DNA of 64,000 nucleotides from Comamonas sp. BIGb0152 (lineage in GTDB: Bacteria; Pseudomonadota; Gammaproteobacteria; Burkholderiales; Burkholderiaceae_C), in NCBI RefSeq assembly GCF_024809975.1, contig NZ_JANUDY010000001.1:372001-436000 (forward strand). Reading direction: 5' to 3'. This document shows, one piece after another, positions 34,920 through 44,934 of this stretch. A model generated the notes under the pieces. That model searched no databases, was not told the origin of the DNA, and saw only the letters and a program-made list of their open reading frames with translations. Position 1 is the stretch's first letter, and each line of letters starts with the position of its first letter. The translations under genes were made by a program, and so were the position numbers.

Positions 34920-36881
34920 CTAACTGGAAAGCGGTGCGCCAGCACTGCGCGCAGCCGCCGGCTGCACACTGCGGTCATACAGCAGCGCCCAGGGCATGGC
35001 CGCCAACTGCCGCAGGCCCGAGGGGCCCAGCTCCTCCACATGGGTCATCCACAGCGGCATCAGCTTGCACAGCAGCAGCTCACGCTCCAGGTAGCCGCGC
35101 CACTGCAGCTCCAGCCGCTTGTTGTCCTGGTAGTGCACACCGGGCCGGTCCAGTACCAGCACCAGCGCATAGGCGCCCGGCAGCGCACGCAGCGGCCGGG
35201 CCATCAGCCAGGCACGGCGCAGCCGGGGGCAATGCTGCAGATGCAGCTGGAGCGCGGCCAGCTCCGAGGCCCACAGCGGGTGCGCCAGCGCCGTACAGGC
35301 ACGCGCGCCCAGCAAGCTGCCCTGCTCCAGCTGCTCTTGGCGCAGCGCCTGCAGCTGCGCCCGGGCCTGCGCCTCGCGCGCGCGCCAGTCCTCACGCAAC
35401 TGGCGCACCGATGCCTCGTGCACGTCCTCGTCTTCCAGCACATCCAGCACGCCAGAGGCCAGGCGGCACCAGGCAGCACCCATGGCCGGCAATTGCACAA
35501 AGGCCTGTGCCAGGTACTGCAGCTGCGCCTCGCCATCCATGGCCATGTGCAAGCTGGCGCAGGCCGCCAACGCACGCGCATTACCGGGCTCCAGCTCCAG
35601 CGCACGCTGGTAAATGGGCAAGGGGGCATCCTGGTGCTGCCAGGCCGTGCTTTGCAGCTGCCAGCCCAGCTCCACCAGTTGGTCGGCATCCAGATACGGC
35701 TCACGGGGCATCAAGGCGGCCACACGTGCCGCTGAGGCGCTCAGAATCTGGCGGTAGGCCACCCAGTCATGGCCGTGGCGCAGGCACCAGCGCTGGTCGA
35801 GCAGCTCGATCCAGCGCTCCGAGCGCTTGCCCAGCCAGGCCAGGCAGTTGCTGCTGGACATGGGGGTCAGCCCAGGGGGCACATCCAGCCCTTTGAGGCG
35901 CTCGCGCAAGCCCGGAGGCGTGTCCTGGTAGCTGGCGGGCGCATAGTATTCCTGCTTCCAGCCCTGGTAGACCCAGTTGACGTCCATGCTGTGGTTCATC
36001 ACCCCGGCCATCAGGCTGAAGGGCCCCATGGGCGAGGCCAGCTCGCGGGCGCGCAGCCAGTGCATGGTCCAGAACTGCTCGCGAAACCAGCGCCCGCGCA
36101 CCGCCACTTCGGACAGCGCCTCGCCCATCAGCGGCTTGCTGACCCAGCGGGCCGCCATGCGGTCGGCAACGGCTTCGTCCTGGCGCGCCACCACAAAGCT
36201 GGCCGCCCACCAGCGTGGCAAATACCAGCGCATAAAGCGCTCGTTGGCCCAGCCCAGGCGGGTCATCTGGCGCGCATCGGCCAGCCGGTCATGCAGGCCC
36301 TGCAGGCGCCGGCGGGCACGGAACACTGCCGCCTGCAGCCAGCCCTGGCGGCGGCGCAGATGGCTGTATTCCTGGGCGATCATGGCCACCAGGCGCGGCC
36401 GGTCAATCGCCATGGCCAGCGGCAGGCCCAGCAGCAGGTGGTGGCGCGCGGGCAGCAAGCCGCCCAGGCGCATCTGCTGGGCAATGCGCAGGCCGTAGTC
36501 TTCGGTGATCACCAGCTGCGCGATACGGGGGCCGCCGACCTTCTGCCGCACGCGCTCCAGCGCCTCAAACAGGCGGGGGCATTCGGTAGGAGGCACGGCG
36601 ATGCCGTCGGGCGCGACCCAGTCCGAGCGCGTGAGGCGCAGCACGCTGAGCAGCAGCGCCAGACCGGCAAAAAATCCAAAAATCTGCAGCCCGTGAAAGC
36701 CCAGGTAGACATAGGACAACACGGACCATGCCAGCAGCACCAGCCCCAGCAGCAGACCGCCCCAGATCCACAGGCCGGCCAGCAAGGCCATGCCAAAAAC
36801 ATGGCGGCCAAATGCGGCCGGCTCTTTTGCAGCAGTCTGCGCATAGGCATCGACCCGCTGCACAAAATCGATGTGCTCCAC
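34920..36881 (-). CDS. M48-like membrane protein with degenerate zinc motif and TPR-like C-terminus
   Basis: A 653-residue protein. Two hydrophobic segments lie at about residues 28-52 and 55-78. A peptidase-M48-like region follows, but the HExxH site reads QEYSH (AMIAQEYSHLRRRQ, about residue 168): the first zinc His is Gln. The third-ligand region DEAVADRMAARWV is kept. The C-terminal half is helical with TPR-like elements (PIYQRALELEPGNARALAAC). Start taken as GTG 36881 because GGGAGG lies just upstream; a longer frame from 36938 also exists. Most likely a non-catalytic membrane relative of Zn proteases. Role unknown. Confidence 0.72.
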   Translation of the reverse strand: MEHIDFVQRVDAYAQTAAKEPAAFGRHVFGMALLAGLWIWGGLLLGLVLLAWSVLSYVYLGFHGLQIFGFFAGLALLLSVLRLTRSDWVAPDGIAVPPTECPRLFEALERVRQKVGGPRIAQLVITEDYGLRIAQQMRLGGLLPARHHLLLGLPLAMAIDRPRLVAMIAQEYSHLRRRQGWLQAAVFRARRRLQGLHDRLADARQMTRLGWANERFMRWYLPRWWAASFVVARQDEAVADRMAARWVSKPLMGEALSEVAVRGRWFREQFWTMHWLRARELASPMGPFSLMAGVMNHSMDVNWVYQGWKQEYYAPASYQDTPPGLRERLKGLDVPPGLTPMSSSNCLAWLGKRSERWIELLDQRWCLRHGHDWVAYRQILSASAARVAALMPREPYLDADQLVELGWQLQSTAWQHQDAPLPIYQRALELEPGNARALAACASLHMAMDGEAQLQYLAQAFVQLPAMGAAWCRLASGVLDVLEDEDVHEASVRQLREDWRAREAQARAQLQALRQEQLEQGSLLGARACTALAHPLWASELAALQLHLQHCPRLRRAWLMARPLRALPGAYALVLVLDRPGVHYQDNKRLELQWRGYLERELLLCKLMPLWMTHVEELGPSGLRQLAAMPWALLYDRSVQPAAARSAGAPLSS

Positions 36882-36990
36882 CCCGCCCTCCCAATAAGTG
36901 CTTGCCCAGCAGTACTTGCGTGCCCGCACGGCCGGCACGGGCCACAGGGGCGCGTGCCGCGTCTGCTAGTCTTGGTTATTTTTTCAGATT

Positions 36991-37245
36991 ATGGAACAGC
37001 ACCCGATGCCAGCACCAGACATTTCCCCCGGCCTGTACCGCCACTATAAGGGCCAGCTCTACCAGGTCTGGCAGCTGGCGCGGCATAGCGAAACCCGCGA
37101 ATGGCTGGTGGTCTACCAAGCGCTGTATGGCGATTACGGCTGGTGGGTGCGGCCGGCGGCCATGTTTGGCGAAGAGGTCGACGTGGCTGGCCAGCGCCAG
37201 CCGCGCTTTGCGGCTTATACGCCACAGGCTGGGCTGCCGAGCTAG
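36991..37245 (+). CDS. DUF1653 domain protein
   Basis: An 84-residue soluble protein. GLYRHYKGQLYQVWQLARHS followed by VVYQALYGDYGWWVRPAAMF matches the small DUF1653 family found widely in bacteria, with unknown function. Start ATG 36991 or the in-frame ATG at 37006 are both possible. It is divergent from the M48-like gene and converges with purN. Confidence 0.85.
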   Translation: MEQHPMPAPDISPGLYRHYKGQLYQVWQLARHSETREWLVVYQALYGDYGWWVRPAAMFGEEVDVAGQRQPRFAAYTPQAGLPS

Positions 37246-37282
37246 GCTGCCTTGCGTCTAAAGCCGTGGCCAGCGGCAGGGA

Positions 37283-37867
37283 TCAGCGTGAGGCCTGCAG
37301 CAGTGCGCGCACGGCTTTGGGGTAAATGTGGTGCTCCTGCACCAGCACGCGCGCAGCCAGCAGCTCGGCCGTGTCACCGGCCAGCACCGGCACCAGGCCC
37401 TGCTCCAAAATGGGGCCGGCATCCAGATCAGCCGTCACCTGGTGCACCGAGCAGCCGGCAAACTTGCAACCCGCATCAATGGCCCGCTGGTGGGTATGCA
37501 GCCCGGCAAAGGCCGGCAGCAGCGAGGGGTGGATATTGATGAGCCGGCCGCTGTAGTGCGCCACAAAGCCGGGGGTGAGGATGCGCATGAAACCGGCCAG
37601 CACCACCAAGTGGGGCGCATGGGCATCAATGCACTGCATCAGCGCGGCATCAAAGCTCTCGCGGCTGTCATAGGCCTTGTGGTCCACCACCGCCGTGGCA
37701 ATGCCCTGCGCCTGGGCAAACTGCAGACCACCCGCCTGGGCCTTGTTGCTGACCACCGCCGTCACCCTCGCTCCCAAGGTCTCCTGCCAGCGCTCTTGCT
37801 GCGCGGTACGCACGATGGCCGCCATATTGGAGCCGCTGCCGGAGATCAGGATCACGATGTTTTTCAT
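37283..37867 (-). CDS. purN: Phosphoribosylglycinamide formyltransferase (GAR transformylase)
   Basis: A 194-residue cytoplasmic enzyme of purine synthesis; it formylates GAR with 10-formyl-THF. MKNIVILISGSGSNMAAIVR is the phosphate-binding start, LVVLAGFMRILTPGFVAHY and INIHPSLLPAFAGLHTHQRA hold the catalytic Asn/His, and HQVTADLDAGPILEQGLVPV holds the catalytic Asp. The open frame continues far upstream, across the divergent methyltransferase gene, but this is antisense reading; ATG 37867 fits the family exactly. Confidence 0.96.
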   Translation of the reverse strand: MKNIVILISGSGSNMAAIVRTAQQERWQETLGARVTAVVSNKAQAGGLQFAQAQGIATAVVDHKAYDSRESFDAALMQCIDAHAPHLVVLAGFMRILTPGFVAHYSGRLINIHPSLLPAFAGLHTHQRAIDAGCKFAGCSVHQVTADLDAGPILEQGLVPVLAGDTAELLAARVLVQEHHIYPKAVRALLQASR

Positions 37868-37987
37868 GGAGGCGGCATTATCGCAGGCTGCGGAACGTCC
37901 CGAAACACACCACACCCTCAAATGGCGGATAATCAAAGGCTTTACTGAATTCACAGCCACGTTTACGGGCTCGCCCGCAGTTACTCC

Positions 37988-39307
37988 ATGAGCGCAAAAG
38001 CACCTGTCGATCCGATTCGCAAATTCCTCGAAACCGCCCGCCACCAGATCTCTGTGGGCAACCTCACGGGTGCCGCCCAAACCCTGAACGACGCACGGCA
38101 GCGCGCGCCACGTGATCCGCGTCTGTTTGTATTGGCCAGTCTGATGGCCGAGAAATCGGGCAACCTCCAAGGTGCCTTTGATGCCATGAAGCGCAGTGAA
38201 ACGCTGGCACCAGACTGGGCCCCCGGCCTGCTGGAGCAAGCACTGCTGTATGCACGCCACAACCGCGAGCACGAAGCCGCCTCCGCCGCAGAAAAAGTCA
38301 TCGCGCTGGAGCCTAACAACGCTCAGGTGATTGCCGGCGTGATCGATATCGCCCACCGCATCGGCAACACTGAAATGGCCATCCGCCACCTGCAACGCGT
38401 GCTGGAGCTGACCCCGGAAGACCGCGTGCTGCGCCGCTATTTGGCAGTCGATTTGGGCACCGTGCGCCAGTACGACGAGGCACTGGCCGTGTTTGGCCCG
38501 CTGATCGACGAACAGCCGGACGACCACTTGGCACGCATCGGCCGCGTACAAATGCTGCAAGCCCGTGGCACCATGCAAGAGGCCCTGCCCGATACCACGG
38601 CACTGCTGGCGCTGCAGCCCGAAGACAAGATCTACCAGTACTACCACCAGCTGGCCCAGGGCCAGGTGCCAGCGCATGTGCCGGTCGAGCTGACCACCCA
38701 CATGTTCGATGGTATGGCCTCGGTCTATGACATGCACATGGTGCGCCATCTGGCCTATAGCCTGCCCAAGCAGGTGGCAGACCAGCTGCTGCAGATCTAC
38801 CCGGAACGCCGCTTCAACCTGCTGGATCTGGGCTGCGGCACAGGCCTGCTGGGCGCCGCGCTGGGCCCCATTGATGGCTATATCCTGGGTGTCGACATGT
38901 CGGCCAAGATGCTGGAAGAGGCGGCCAAGCACAAGGTGTACTACAAGTTCCACCAGGTGAACCTGCTCGAAGCGCTGGCTGCCACGCCTGCCAACACCTT
39001 CGATGCCATTACCGCGCTGGATGTGCTGATCTATGTGGGCGACCTGCAGCAGACCCTGGCCGATGCCTACCGCGTGCTGGCACCCGGCGGCGTGCTGATC
39101 TTCTCTTGCGAGCACGGTGATGTCACCGGCCCAGACCACCAATTGCAGCCTTTTGGCCGCTACACCCACACCTTGAGCAGCACCGTGCGCCTGGCCAAGG
39201 CGGCCGGCTTTGACCGGGTGGACACCCGTGATGTGGAGCTGCGCATGGAAGCCGGCCAGGCCGTCGACGGCTTTGTTGTGACGGCCTACAAGCCCAAGCA
39301 AGACTGA
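37988..39307 (+). CDS. TPR-repeat class I SAM-dependent methyltransferase
   Basis: A 439-residue protein in two parts. Residues about 1-225 hold six TPR-like helical repeats (GNLTGAAQTLNDARQRAPRD, GNLQGAFDAMKRSETLAPDW, NREHEAASAAEKVIALEPNN and others). Residues about 235-435 form a methyltransferase: NLLDLGCGTGLLGAALGPID (SAM loop), GVDMSAKMLEEA, ITALDVLIYVGDLQQTLADA. The TPR part probably selects a protein partner or substrate. The substrate is unknown. It is divergent from purN and ends in a strong terminator. Confidence 0.9.
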   Translation: MSAKAPVDPIRKFLETARHQISVGNLTGAAQTLNDARQRAPRDPRLFVLASLMAEKSGNLQGAFDAMKRSETLAPDWAPGLLEQALLYARHNREHEAASAAEKVIALEPNNAQVIAGVIDIAHRIGNTEMAIRHLQRVLELTPEDRVLRRYLAVDLGTVRQYDEALAVFGPLIDEQPDDHLARIGRVQMLQARGTMQEALPDTTALLALQPEDKIYQYYHQLAQGQVPAHVPVELTTHMFDGMASVYDMHMVRHLAYSLPKQVADQLLQIYPERRFNLLDLGCGTGLLGAALGPIDGYILGVDMSAKMLEEAAKHKVYYKFHQVNLLEALAATPANTFDAITALDVLIYVGDLQQTLADAYRVLAPGGVLIFSCEHGDVTGPDHQLQPFGRYTHTLSSTVRLAKAAGFDRVDTRDVELRMEAGQAVDGFVVTAYKPKQD

Positions 39308-39343
39308 TCGCAGGCGCCCTGCGCAAGGGCGCCGCTCAAACCC

Positions 39344-39373
39344 AAAGGCCTTGTCATGCGACAAGGCCTTTTT
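39344..39373. terminator. Bidirectional terminator between TPR-methyltransferase and HNH genes
   Basis: AAAGGCCTTGTC (39344-39355), loop ATGC, complement at 39360-39371, T run to 39373. Serves both converging genes. Confidence 0.88.
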
Positions 39374-39406
39374 GCTGGTGCCTTAGCAAAGACGGCGCTC
39401 AAACCC

Positions 39407-39964
39407 TCAAGCAGTCAAGCGCGAGCTTTTGGGTACGTGGGCCATCAAAAACTCCATCTGGTCGGTCAGAATGCGGCGGTTGCGCAGAATGAAGTCTTCC
39501 CACAGGCTAGGGGTGTAAGGCGCATAGAGCAGTGGCATATGCGCCTGCTCGGGCGTGCGGCCTGCCTTGTGGTGATTGCAGGAGGCGCAGGCCGTCACCA
39601 CGTTCATCCAGGTATCGGGCCCCTTCTGGGAAACGGGAATCACATGCTCGCGGGTCAGCAGTTCTTCTTCCAGGCATTCGCCGCAGTAGGCGCAGATATG
39701 GCGGTCTCGGCGGAACAGTTTGCTGTTGGTGAGGGTCATGCGCATCGCAAAGGGGTCGATGCCGGGCTTGCCACGCGTGCCGATGATGCTGGCCACGTCG
39801 ATGCGCGACTGCAAACCGGTGACGGCGTTGTGGCCGCCACGAAAACAGGCCACACTCGAGCCCGCCTCCCAGCGCACATCGCCTGCTGCGTAGTGCGTCA
39901 CCGCTTCCTGCAAAGTAATCCAGGATTGCGGAACGCCGCTTGCCGATAACTTCAACACCTTCAC
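39407..39964 (-). CDS. HNH endonuclease domain protein
   Basis: A 185-residue protein. Two CxxC zinc pairs, CAYCGECLEEELL and CASCNHHKAGRTP, surround the HNH catalytic core TREHVIPVSQKGPDTWMNVV. The start is a GTG at 39964 (VKVLKLSASGVPQSWITLQE), six bases after AGGAGG; a more upstream ATG at 39982 would put this ribosome site inside the gene. Such lone HNH proteins with an N-terminal KVLKLSxxGxPxxWI motif are conserved chromosomal genes in Burkholderiales, not phage remnants. The DNA target is unknown. Divergent from ribF. Confidence 0.85.
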   Translation of the reverse strand: MKVLKLSASGVPQSWITLQEAVTHYAAGDVRWEAGSSVACFRGGHNAVTGLQSRIDVASIIGTRGKPGIDPFAMRMTLTNSKLFRRDRHICAYCGECLEEELLTREHVIPVSQKGPDTWMNVVTACASCNHHKAGRTPEQAHMPLLYAPYTPSLWEDFILRNRRILTDQMEFLMAHVPKSSRLTA

Positions 39965-40167
39965 AATGGGCCTCCTGCGCATTGGGAATTGAACCGAAAT
40001 ACCGTCGACCAGAACCGCCCCTGGTCTTGAAAAAACACCGCAGTTAGCGCGCGCGTTGCACGCAGGGCTGGGCGCCAAGTCATAATGGCCAATATACACT
40101 TTTATTGTGAAATTGCACACCAGCGCTGGGCTCGAAAGCGCAAGCCGCTACAAAAAACAAAGCAAAG

Positions 40168-41208
40168 ATGAAAATCTTCAGAGGACTTGACCACCCCGAG
40201 GTCACGCGGCATTGCGCGCTTACCATCGGCAATTTTGATGGGGTGCACCGGGGCCACCAGGCCATGCTGGCCTTGCTGCGCAGCGAGGCACAGCGCCGAG
40301 GCCTCGCCAGCTGCGCGCTCACCTTCGAGCCCCACCCACGCGACTACTTTGCCCAGGTCCTGAACAAGCCAGATCTTGCGCCTGCCCGCATCTCCACCTT
40401 GCGCGACAAGCTCGACCAGCTGGCCCAGTGCGGCATCGACCAGACCATTGTGCTGCCCTTTAACGCGCGCCTGGCGGCGCAGCCGCCGCAGGCCTTTATC
40501 GATGATGTGCTGCTCAAAGGGCTGGGCACCGGCTACCTGCTGGTGGGTGATGATTTCCGCTTTGGCCACCAGCGGGCTGGCGACTACGCGATGCTGGTCA
40601 ATGCTGGCCGCCAACTGGGCTTTGATGTGGCGCGCATGAACAGCTACGAATCCGATGGCCTGCGCGTCTCCAGCACGGCGGTGCGCCAGGCGCTGGGCCA
40701 GGGCGATATGCCGGCCGCCGCCAAACTGCTGGGCTACCCCTATGCGATATCCGGCCATGTGGTGCATGGCCGCAAGCTCGGGCGCCAGCTGGCTGAAAGC
40801 CGCGAGGGCGCGGGCGACGGCTTTCGCACCCTGAACCTGCGCTTTGACCACTGGAAACCCGCTGCCAGTGGCATTTTTGTCGTGCAGGTACATGGCCTGT
40901 CAGCCCAGCCCCTGCCCGGCGTCGCCAATCTGGGCGTGCGCCCCTCGCTAGACCCCAACGATGTCAACGGCGGCCGCGTGCTGCTGGAAACCCACTGCCT
41001 GCAATGGCCCGCTGAACTGGGTGGAGACGGGGCATACGGTAAACTCATCCGGGTGGAACTTCTACACAAACTGCACGACGAGCTCAAATACGACAGTCTG
41101 GATGCCCTGACCACAGGGATCGCCAAGGACTGCGCGGATGCCCGTGCCTACTTCCATACGGCCAGCCACGCCGAAACCCGTCGCCAAACCACGCGCGACC
41201 GAATTTGA
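40168..41208 (+). CDS. ribF: Bifunctional riboflavin kinase / FAD synthetase
   Basis: A 346-residue enzyme that makes FMN and FAD. The N-terminal nucleotidyltransferase half has LTIGNFDGVHRGHQAMLALL and YLLVGDDFRFGHQRAGDY, then RVSSTAVRQALGQGDM. The C-terminal flavokinase half has GRKLGR, GVANLGVRPS and LLETHCL, ending VELLHKLHDELKYDSLDALT. Length is typical. It precedes ileS and lspA in the same direction, the common ribF-ileS-lspA order. Confidence 0.96.
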   Translation: MKIFRGLDHPEVTRHCALTIGNFDGVHRGHQAMLALLRSEAQRRGLASCALTFEPHPRDYFAQVLNKPDLAPARISTLRDKLDQLAQCGIDQTIVLPFNARLAAQPPQAFIDDVLLKGLGTGYLLVGDDFRFGHQRAGDYAMLVNAGRQLGFDVARMNSYESDGLRVSSTAVRQALGQGDMPAAAKLLGYPYAISGHVVHGRKLGRQLAESREGAGDGFRTLNLRFDHWKPAASGIFVVQVHGLSAQPLPGVANLGVRPSLDPNDVNGGRVLLETHCLQWPAELGGDGAYGKLIRVELLHKLHDELKYDSLDALTTGIAKDCADARAYFHTASHAETRRQTTRDRI

Positions 41209-41357
41209 CGCTGACTTGACTGCGCCGTGCTGCGCAGAAGTCTGCGCTCACCTGCACCCCGTGCACGTCAGACAACACTTCTGCGCTATACATTTTTAGA
41301 CTGACCGGCATGATCACAGCGCCCGGATCAGGACCATGTTTTGCTTTGAAGGTATTT

Positions 41358-44213
41358 ATGTCCGACAAATCGTCCCCCGCAGAAAAGGCCTCTGCGTACC
41401 GCGCCACCTTGAACATGCCCGACACCCCGTTTCCGATGCGGGGCGATCTGCCCAAGCGCGAGCCGGCCTGGGTGCAGGAGTGGGAAGACAAGGGCATCTA
41501 CAAGCGCTTGCGCGATGCCCGCAGCGGCGCGCCCAAGTTCGTCCTGCATGACGGCCCGCCCTACGCCAACGGCAAGATCCACATCGGCCACGCCGTCAAC
41601 AAGATCCTGAAGGACATGATCGTCAAGAGCCGCCAATTGGAAGGCTATGACGCGCTGTACGCGCCGGGCTGGGACTGCCACGGCCTGCCGATCGAGAACG
41701 CCATCGAAAAACTGCATGGCCGCAACCTGCCGCGCGATGAGATGCAGGCCAAGAGCCGCGCCTTCGCTACCGAGCAGATCGGCCAGCAGATGGCGGACTT
41801 CAAGCGCCTGGGCGTGCTGGGCGACTGGGACCATCCCTACAAGACCATGAACTATGCCAATGAGGCGGGCGAGTTGCGCGCACTCAAGAAGGTCATGGAG
41901 CGCGGCTTTATCTACCGGGGCTTGAAGCCCGTCTACTGGTGCTTTGACTGCGCCTCGTCGCTGGCCGAGTTCGAAATCGAATACGCCGACAAGCAAAGCC
42001 AGACCCTGGATGTGATGTTCCCGGCCGCTGACTCTGCCAAGCTGGCTGCCGCCTTTGGCCTGGCCAAGCTGGACCAAGAGGCCTTTATCGTCATCTGGAC
42101 GACCACCGCCTGGACCATCCCCGCCAACCAGGCCTTGAACGTCAACCCCGAGCTGGAATACAGCCTGGTGCAGACCGAGCGTGGCCTGCTGATCCTCGCC
42201 AGCGCACTGGTGGACAAGTGCCTGGAGCGCTGGGGCATCGAAGGCCAGGTCATCGCGTCGGCCCCCGGCAAGGCGCTGGACCACATGCCCTTCAAACACC
42301 CCTTGGCCCATGTGGACAAGGGCTATGACCGCATCTCGCCCGTCTACCTGGCCGACTACGCCACGGCCGACGACGGCACCGGTATCGTGCACTCGGCGCC
42401 CGCCTACGGTCTGGATGACTTCAACTCCTGCGTCAGCAATGGCATGGACTACAAGGACATCCTCAACCCGGTGCAGGGCAATGGGGTCTACGACCCAGAG
42501 CTGCCGCTGTTTGGCGGCCAGCACATCTGGAAGGCCGTGCCCGTCATCCTGGACGCGCTCAAAGTGGCCGGCCGCCTGATGGACACCAAGACCATCACCC
42601 ACAGCTACCCGCATTGCTGGCGCCACAAGACGCCGGTGATCTACCGCGCCGCCGCCCAGTGGTTCATCCGCATGGATGAAGGCGAAGGTGTGTTCACAGA
42701 CCCGGCCCAAAAGCCTGCGCAGACGCTGCGCCAGATCGCGTTGGACGCCATCGAGCACACCAGCTTCTACCCGGAAAACGGCCAGGACCGCCTGCGCGCG
42801 ATGATCGCCGGGCGCCCGGACTGGTGCATCTCGCGCCAGCGCAGCTGGGGTGTGCCTATCCCCTTCTTCCTGCATGTGGACACGGGTGCGCTGCACCCAC
42901 GCACCATGGAGATCCTCGACCAGGCCGTGGGCATCGTCGCAGAAGGCGGCATCGAGGCCTGGAGCCGTGTGAGCGGCGAAGAGATCCTGGGCGCCGAAGA
43001 AGCCAAGCTCTACACCAAGAGCACCGACATCCTGGAAGTCTGGTTCGACTCGGGCTCCACCTTCTGGCATGTGCTGCGCGGCACCCACCCCGAGCACCAC
43101 CACGACAGCGGCCCCGAAGCCGACCTGTACCTGGAAGGCCATGACCAGCACCGCGGCTGGTTCCACAGCTCCTTGCTGCTGGCCTCGGCCATCTTTGGCC
43201 GCGCGCCTTACAAGGGCCTGCTCACCCACGGCTTCACCGTTGATGGCCAGGGCAAGAAAATGTCCAAATCGGTGGGCAACACCGTGGCGCCGCAGGATGT
43301 GAGCGGCAAGATGGGCGCCGAGATCATCCGCCTGTGGGTGGCCTCGACCGACTACTCGGGCGACCTGGGTATCGACGACAAGATCCTCGCCCGCGTGGTC
43401 GATGCCTACCGCCGCATCCGCAATACCTTGCGCTTTCTGATGGCCAACATCAGCGACTTTGACGCCGCCAAGGATGCGGTCGCCTACGAGGACATGCTCG
43501 AGATCGACCGCTGGGCCCTGGCCCGCTCGGCGCAGTTCCAGGCCGAGCTGCTGGCGCACTACAAGGTCTACGAGTTCCACCCCGTGGTCGCCAAGCTGCA
43601 GCTGTTCTGCTCCGAGGACCTGGGCGGCTTCTACCTGGACGTCCTCAAGGACCGCCTCTACACCAGCGCCGAAGGCAGCCTCGCTCGCCGTTCGGCCCAG
43701 ACCGCGCTGCACCAGATCACCCAGGCGATGCTGCGCTGGATGGCGCCCTTCCTGTCTTTCACCGCTGAAGAGGCCTGGAAGATCGTCGGCAACAGCGAGA
43801 CCATCTTCCTGGAGACCTTCTGCGACCTGCCCGCTGGCGACGAAGCCCTGCTGGCCAAGTGGGCCCGGCTGCGCGAGATCCGCGATGTGGTCAACAAGGA
43901 CATCGAGACCCTGCGTGCCGATGGCAAGGTAGGTGCATCGCTGCAGGCCGAGGTGGCCATCAGCGCCCAGCCCGAAGACTTGGCGCTGCTGCAGACCCTG
44001 GCCGACGACCTCAAGTTCGTGCTGATCACCTCGGCCGCCACGGTGGCCGCCGGTGATGCGCTGAGCGTGGCCGTCACCCCTTCGGAAAAGGCCAAGTGCG
44101 AGCGCTGCTGGCACTACCGCGACGATGTGGGCCAGAACCCGGCCCACCCCACCTTGTGCGGCCGCTGCGACAGCAACCTCTATGGCGCGGGTGAAACCCG
44201 CCAGATGGCCTGA
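41358..44213 (+). CDS. ileS: Isoleucyl-tRNA synthetase
   Basis: A 951-residue class I synthetase. The HIGH motif is in [19 protein letters not shown] (about residue 73) and KMSKS in [18 protein letters not shown] (about 633). The CP1 editing domain lies between them, with [20 protein letters not shown]. The C-terminal zinc site has CERCWHYR and CGRC. Start ATG 41358 ([11 protein letters not shown]) is preferred to an upstream ATG at 41310 because it follows AAGGTATTT and matches family N-termini. It overlaps lspA by one base. Confidence 0.97.
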   Translation: MSDKSSPAEKASAYRATLNMPDTPFPMRGDLPKREPAWVQEWEDKGIYKRLRDARSGAPKFVLHDGPPYANGKIHIGHAVNKILKDMIVKSRQLEGYDALYAPGWDCHGLPIENAIEKLHGRNLPRDEMQAKSRAFATEQIGQQMADFKRLGVLGDWDHPYKTMNYANEAGELRALKKVMERGFIYRGLKPVYWCFDCASSLAEFEIEYADKQSQTLDVMFPAADSAKLAAAFGLAKLDQEAFIVIWTTTAWTIPANQALNVNPELEYSLVQTERGLLILASALVDKCLERWGIEGQVIASAPGKALDHMPFKHPLAHVDKGYDRISPVYLADYATADDGTGIVHSAPAYGLDDFNSCVSNGMDYKDILNPVQGNGVYDPELPLFGGQHIWKAVPVILDALKVAGRLMDTKTITHSYPHCWRHKTPVIYRAAAQWFIRMDEGEGVFTDPAQKPAQTLRQIALDAIEHTSFYPENGQDRLRAMIAGRPDWCISRQRSWGVPIPFFLHVDTGALHPRTMEILDQAVGIVAEGGIEAWSRVSGEEILGAEEAKLYTKSTDILEVWFDSGSTFWHVLRGTHPEHHHDSGPEADLYLEGHDQHRGWFHSSLLLASAIFGRAPYKGLLTHGFTVDGQGKKMSKSVGNTVAPQDVSGKMGAEIIRLWVASTDYSGDLGIDDKILARVVDAYRRIRNTLRFLMANISDFDAAKDAVAYEDMLEIDRWALARSAQFQAELLAHYKVYEFHPVVAKLQLFCSEDLGGFYLDVLKDRLYTSAEGSLARRSAQTALHQITQAMLRWMAPFLSFTAEEAWKIVGNSETIFLETFCDLPAGDEALLAKWARLREIRDVVNKDIETLRADGKVGASLQAEVAISAQPEDLALLQTLADDLKFVLITSAATVAAGDALSVAVTPSEKAKCERCWHYRDDVGQNPAHPTLCGRCDSNLYGAGETRQMA

Positions 44214-44731
44214 TGAACGCCGCCACCACCTCTGCCCCAGGCAGCGCCAGCAAGCGCAGATTTGTGCTCTGGCTGGTGCTCGCTGCGGTCATCTTTTGGC
44301 TGGACCAGTGGAGCAAGGAATGGATCCTGGCCCACTACCAGCTCGGCGAGTACACCACCATCACCGGCTTTTTCAACATTGTCCGGGCGCACAACCCTGG
44401 CGCGGCTTTCTCGTTTCTGGCCAGCGCCGGCGGCTGGCAGCGCTGGCTGTTCACCGGCATTGGGGTGGTAGTTACCGCCGTCATCACCTGGCAGCTCTAC
44501 CGCCACAGCCATAAATCGCTGTTTTGCCTGGCGCTCACTTGCATCATGGGCGGCGCCATCGGCAATGTGGTGGACCGCATGCGCCACGGCTATGTGGTGG
44601 ACATGCTTGACTTCCACTGGATGGGCAGCCATTTCCCGGCCTTCAACCTGGCGGATTCGGCCATTTGCCTGGGCGCCTTCCTGTTGATTCTGGATGAGCT
44701 GCTGCGCATGCGCCGGGGCGAAAAAGGCTGA
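44213..44731 (+). CDS. lspA: Lipoprotein signal peptidase (signal peptidase II)
   Basis: A 172-residue inner-membrane aspartic protease that removes the signal peptide of prolipoproteins. Four helices are visible. The two catalytic Asp lie in [20 protein letters not shown] and [37 protein letters not shown] is also conserved. Start overlaps the ileS stop (TGATG). A terminator follows within 70 bases. Confidence 0.96.
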   Translation: MNAATTSAPGSASKRRFVLWLVLAAVIFWLDQWSKEWILAHYQLGEYTTITGFFNIVRAHNPGAAFSFLASAGGWQRWLFTGIGVVVTAVITWQLYRHSHKSLFCLALTCIMGGAIGNVVDRMRHGYVVDMLDFHWMGSHFPAFNLADSAICLGAFLLILDELLRMRRGEKG

Positions 44732-44764
44732 TCAGGCTGTCCAGCGCCGGTATAGGCATGCTTG

Positions 44765-44800
44765 AAACACCGCCCTCGCCTTGCGACGGCGGTGTTTTTT
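44765..44800 (+). terminator. Terminator after ribF-ileS-lspA
   Basis: AAACACCGCC (44765-44774) pairs with GGCGGTGTTT (44788-44797), followed by further T to 44800. Confidence 0.85.
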
Positions 44801-44934
44801 ATCGATGGTTCACCATCCGTCAAAACAGGCAGCGTCAGGCGCAAACCGCCGTCCAGCCTGCATAAAAAGAGACACAATGGCATTCGCCCTACAGCGCGAG
44901 ACGCGTATCAGGGGTATAGTGTCCGGTTCGCCTT

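Noticed and set aside
36882-36938. Nineteen-residue N-terminal extension of the M48-like protein
   Set aside because: GTG at 36881 has a strong GGGAGG site, and the extension looks non-coding.
37868-39364. Apparent N-terminal extension of purN to about 690 residues
   Set aside because: The extension is antisense to the TPR-methyltransferase gene; PurN is complete from 37867.
44915-44920. TATAGT as promoter of the Na/Pi cotransporter gene
   Set aside because: Only 15 bases from the start codon and without a -35 box.
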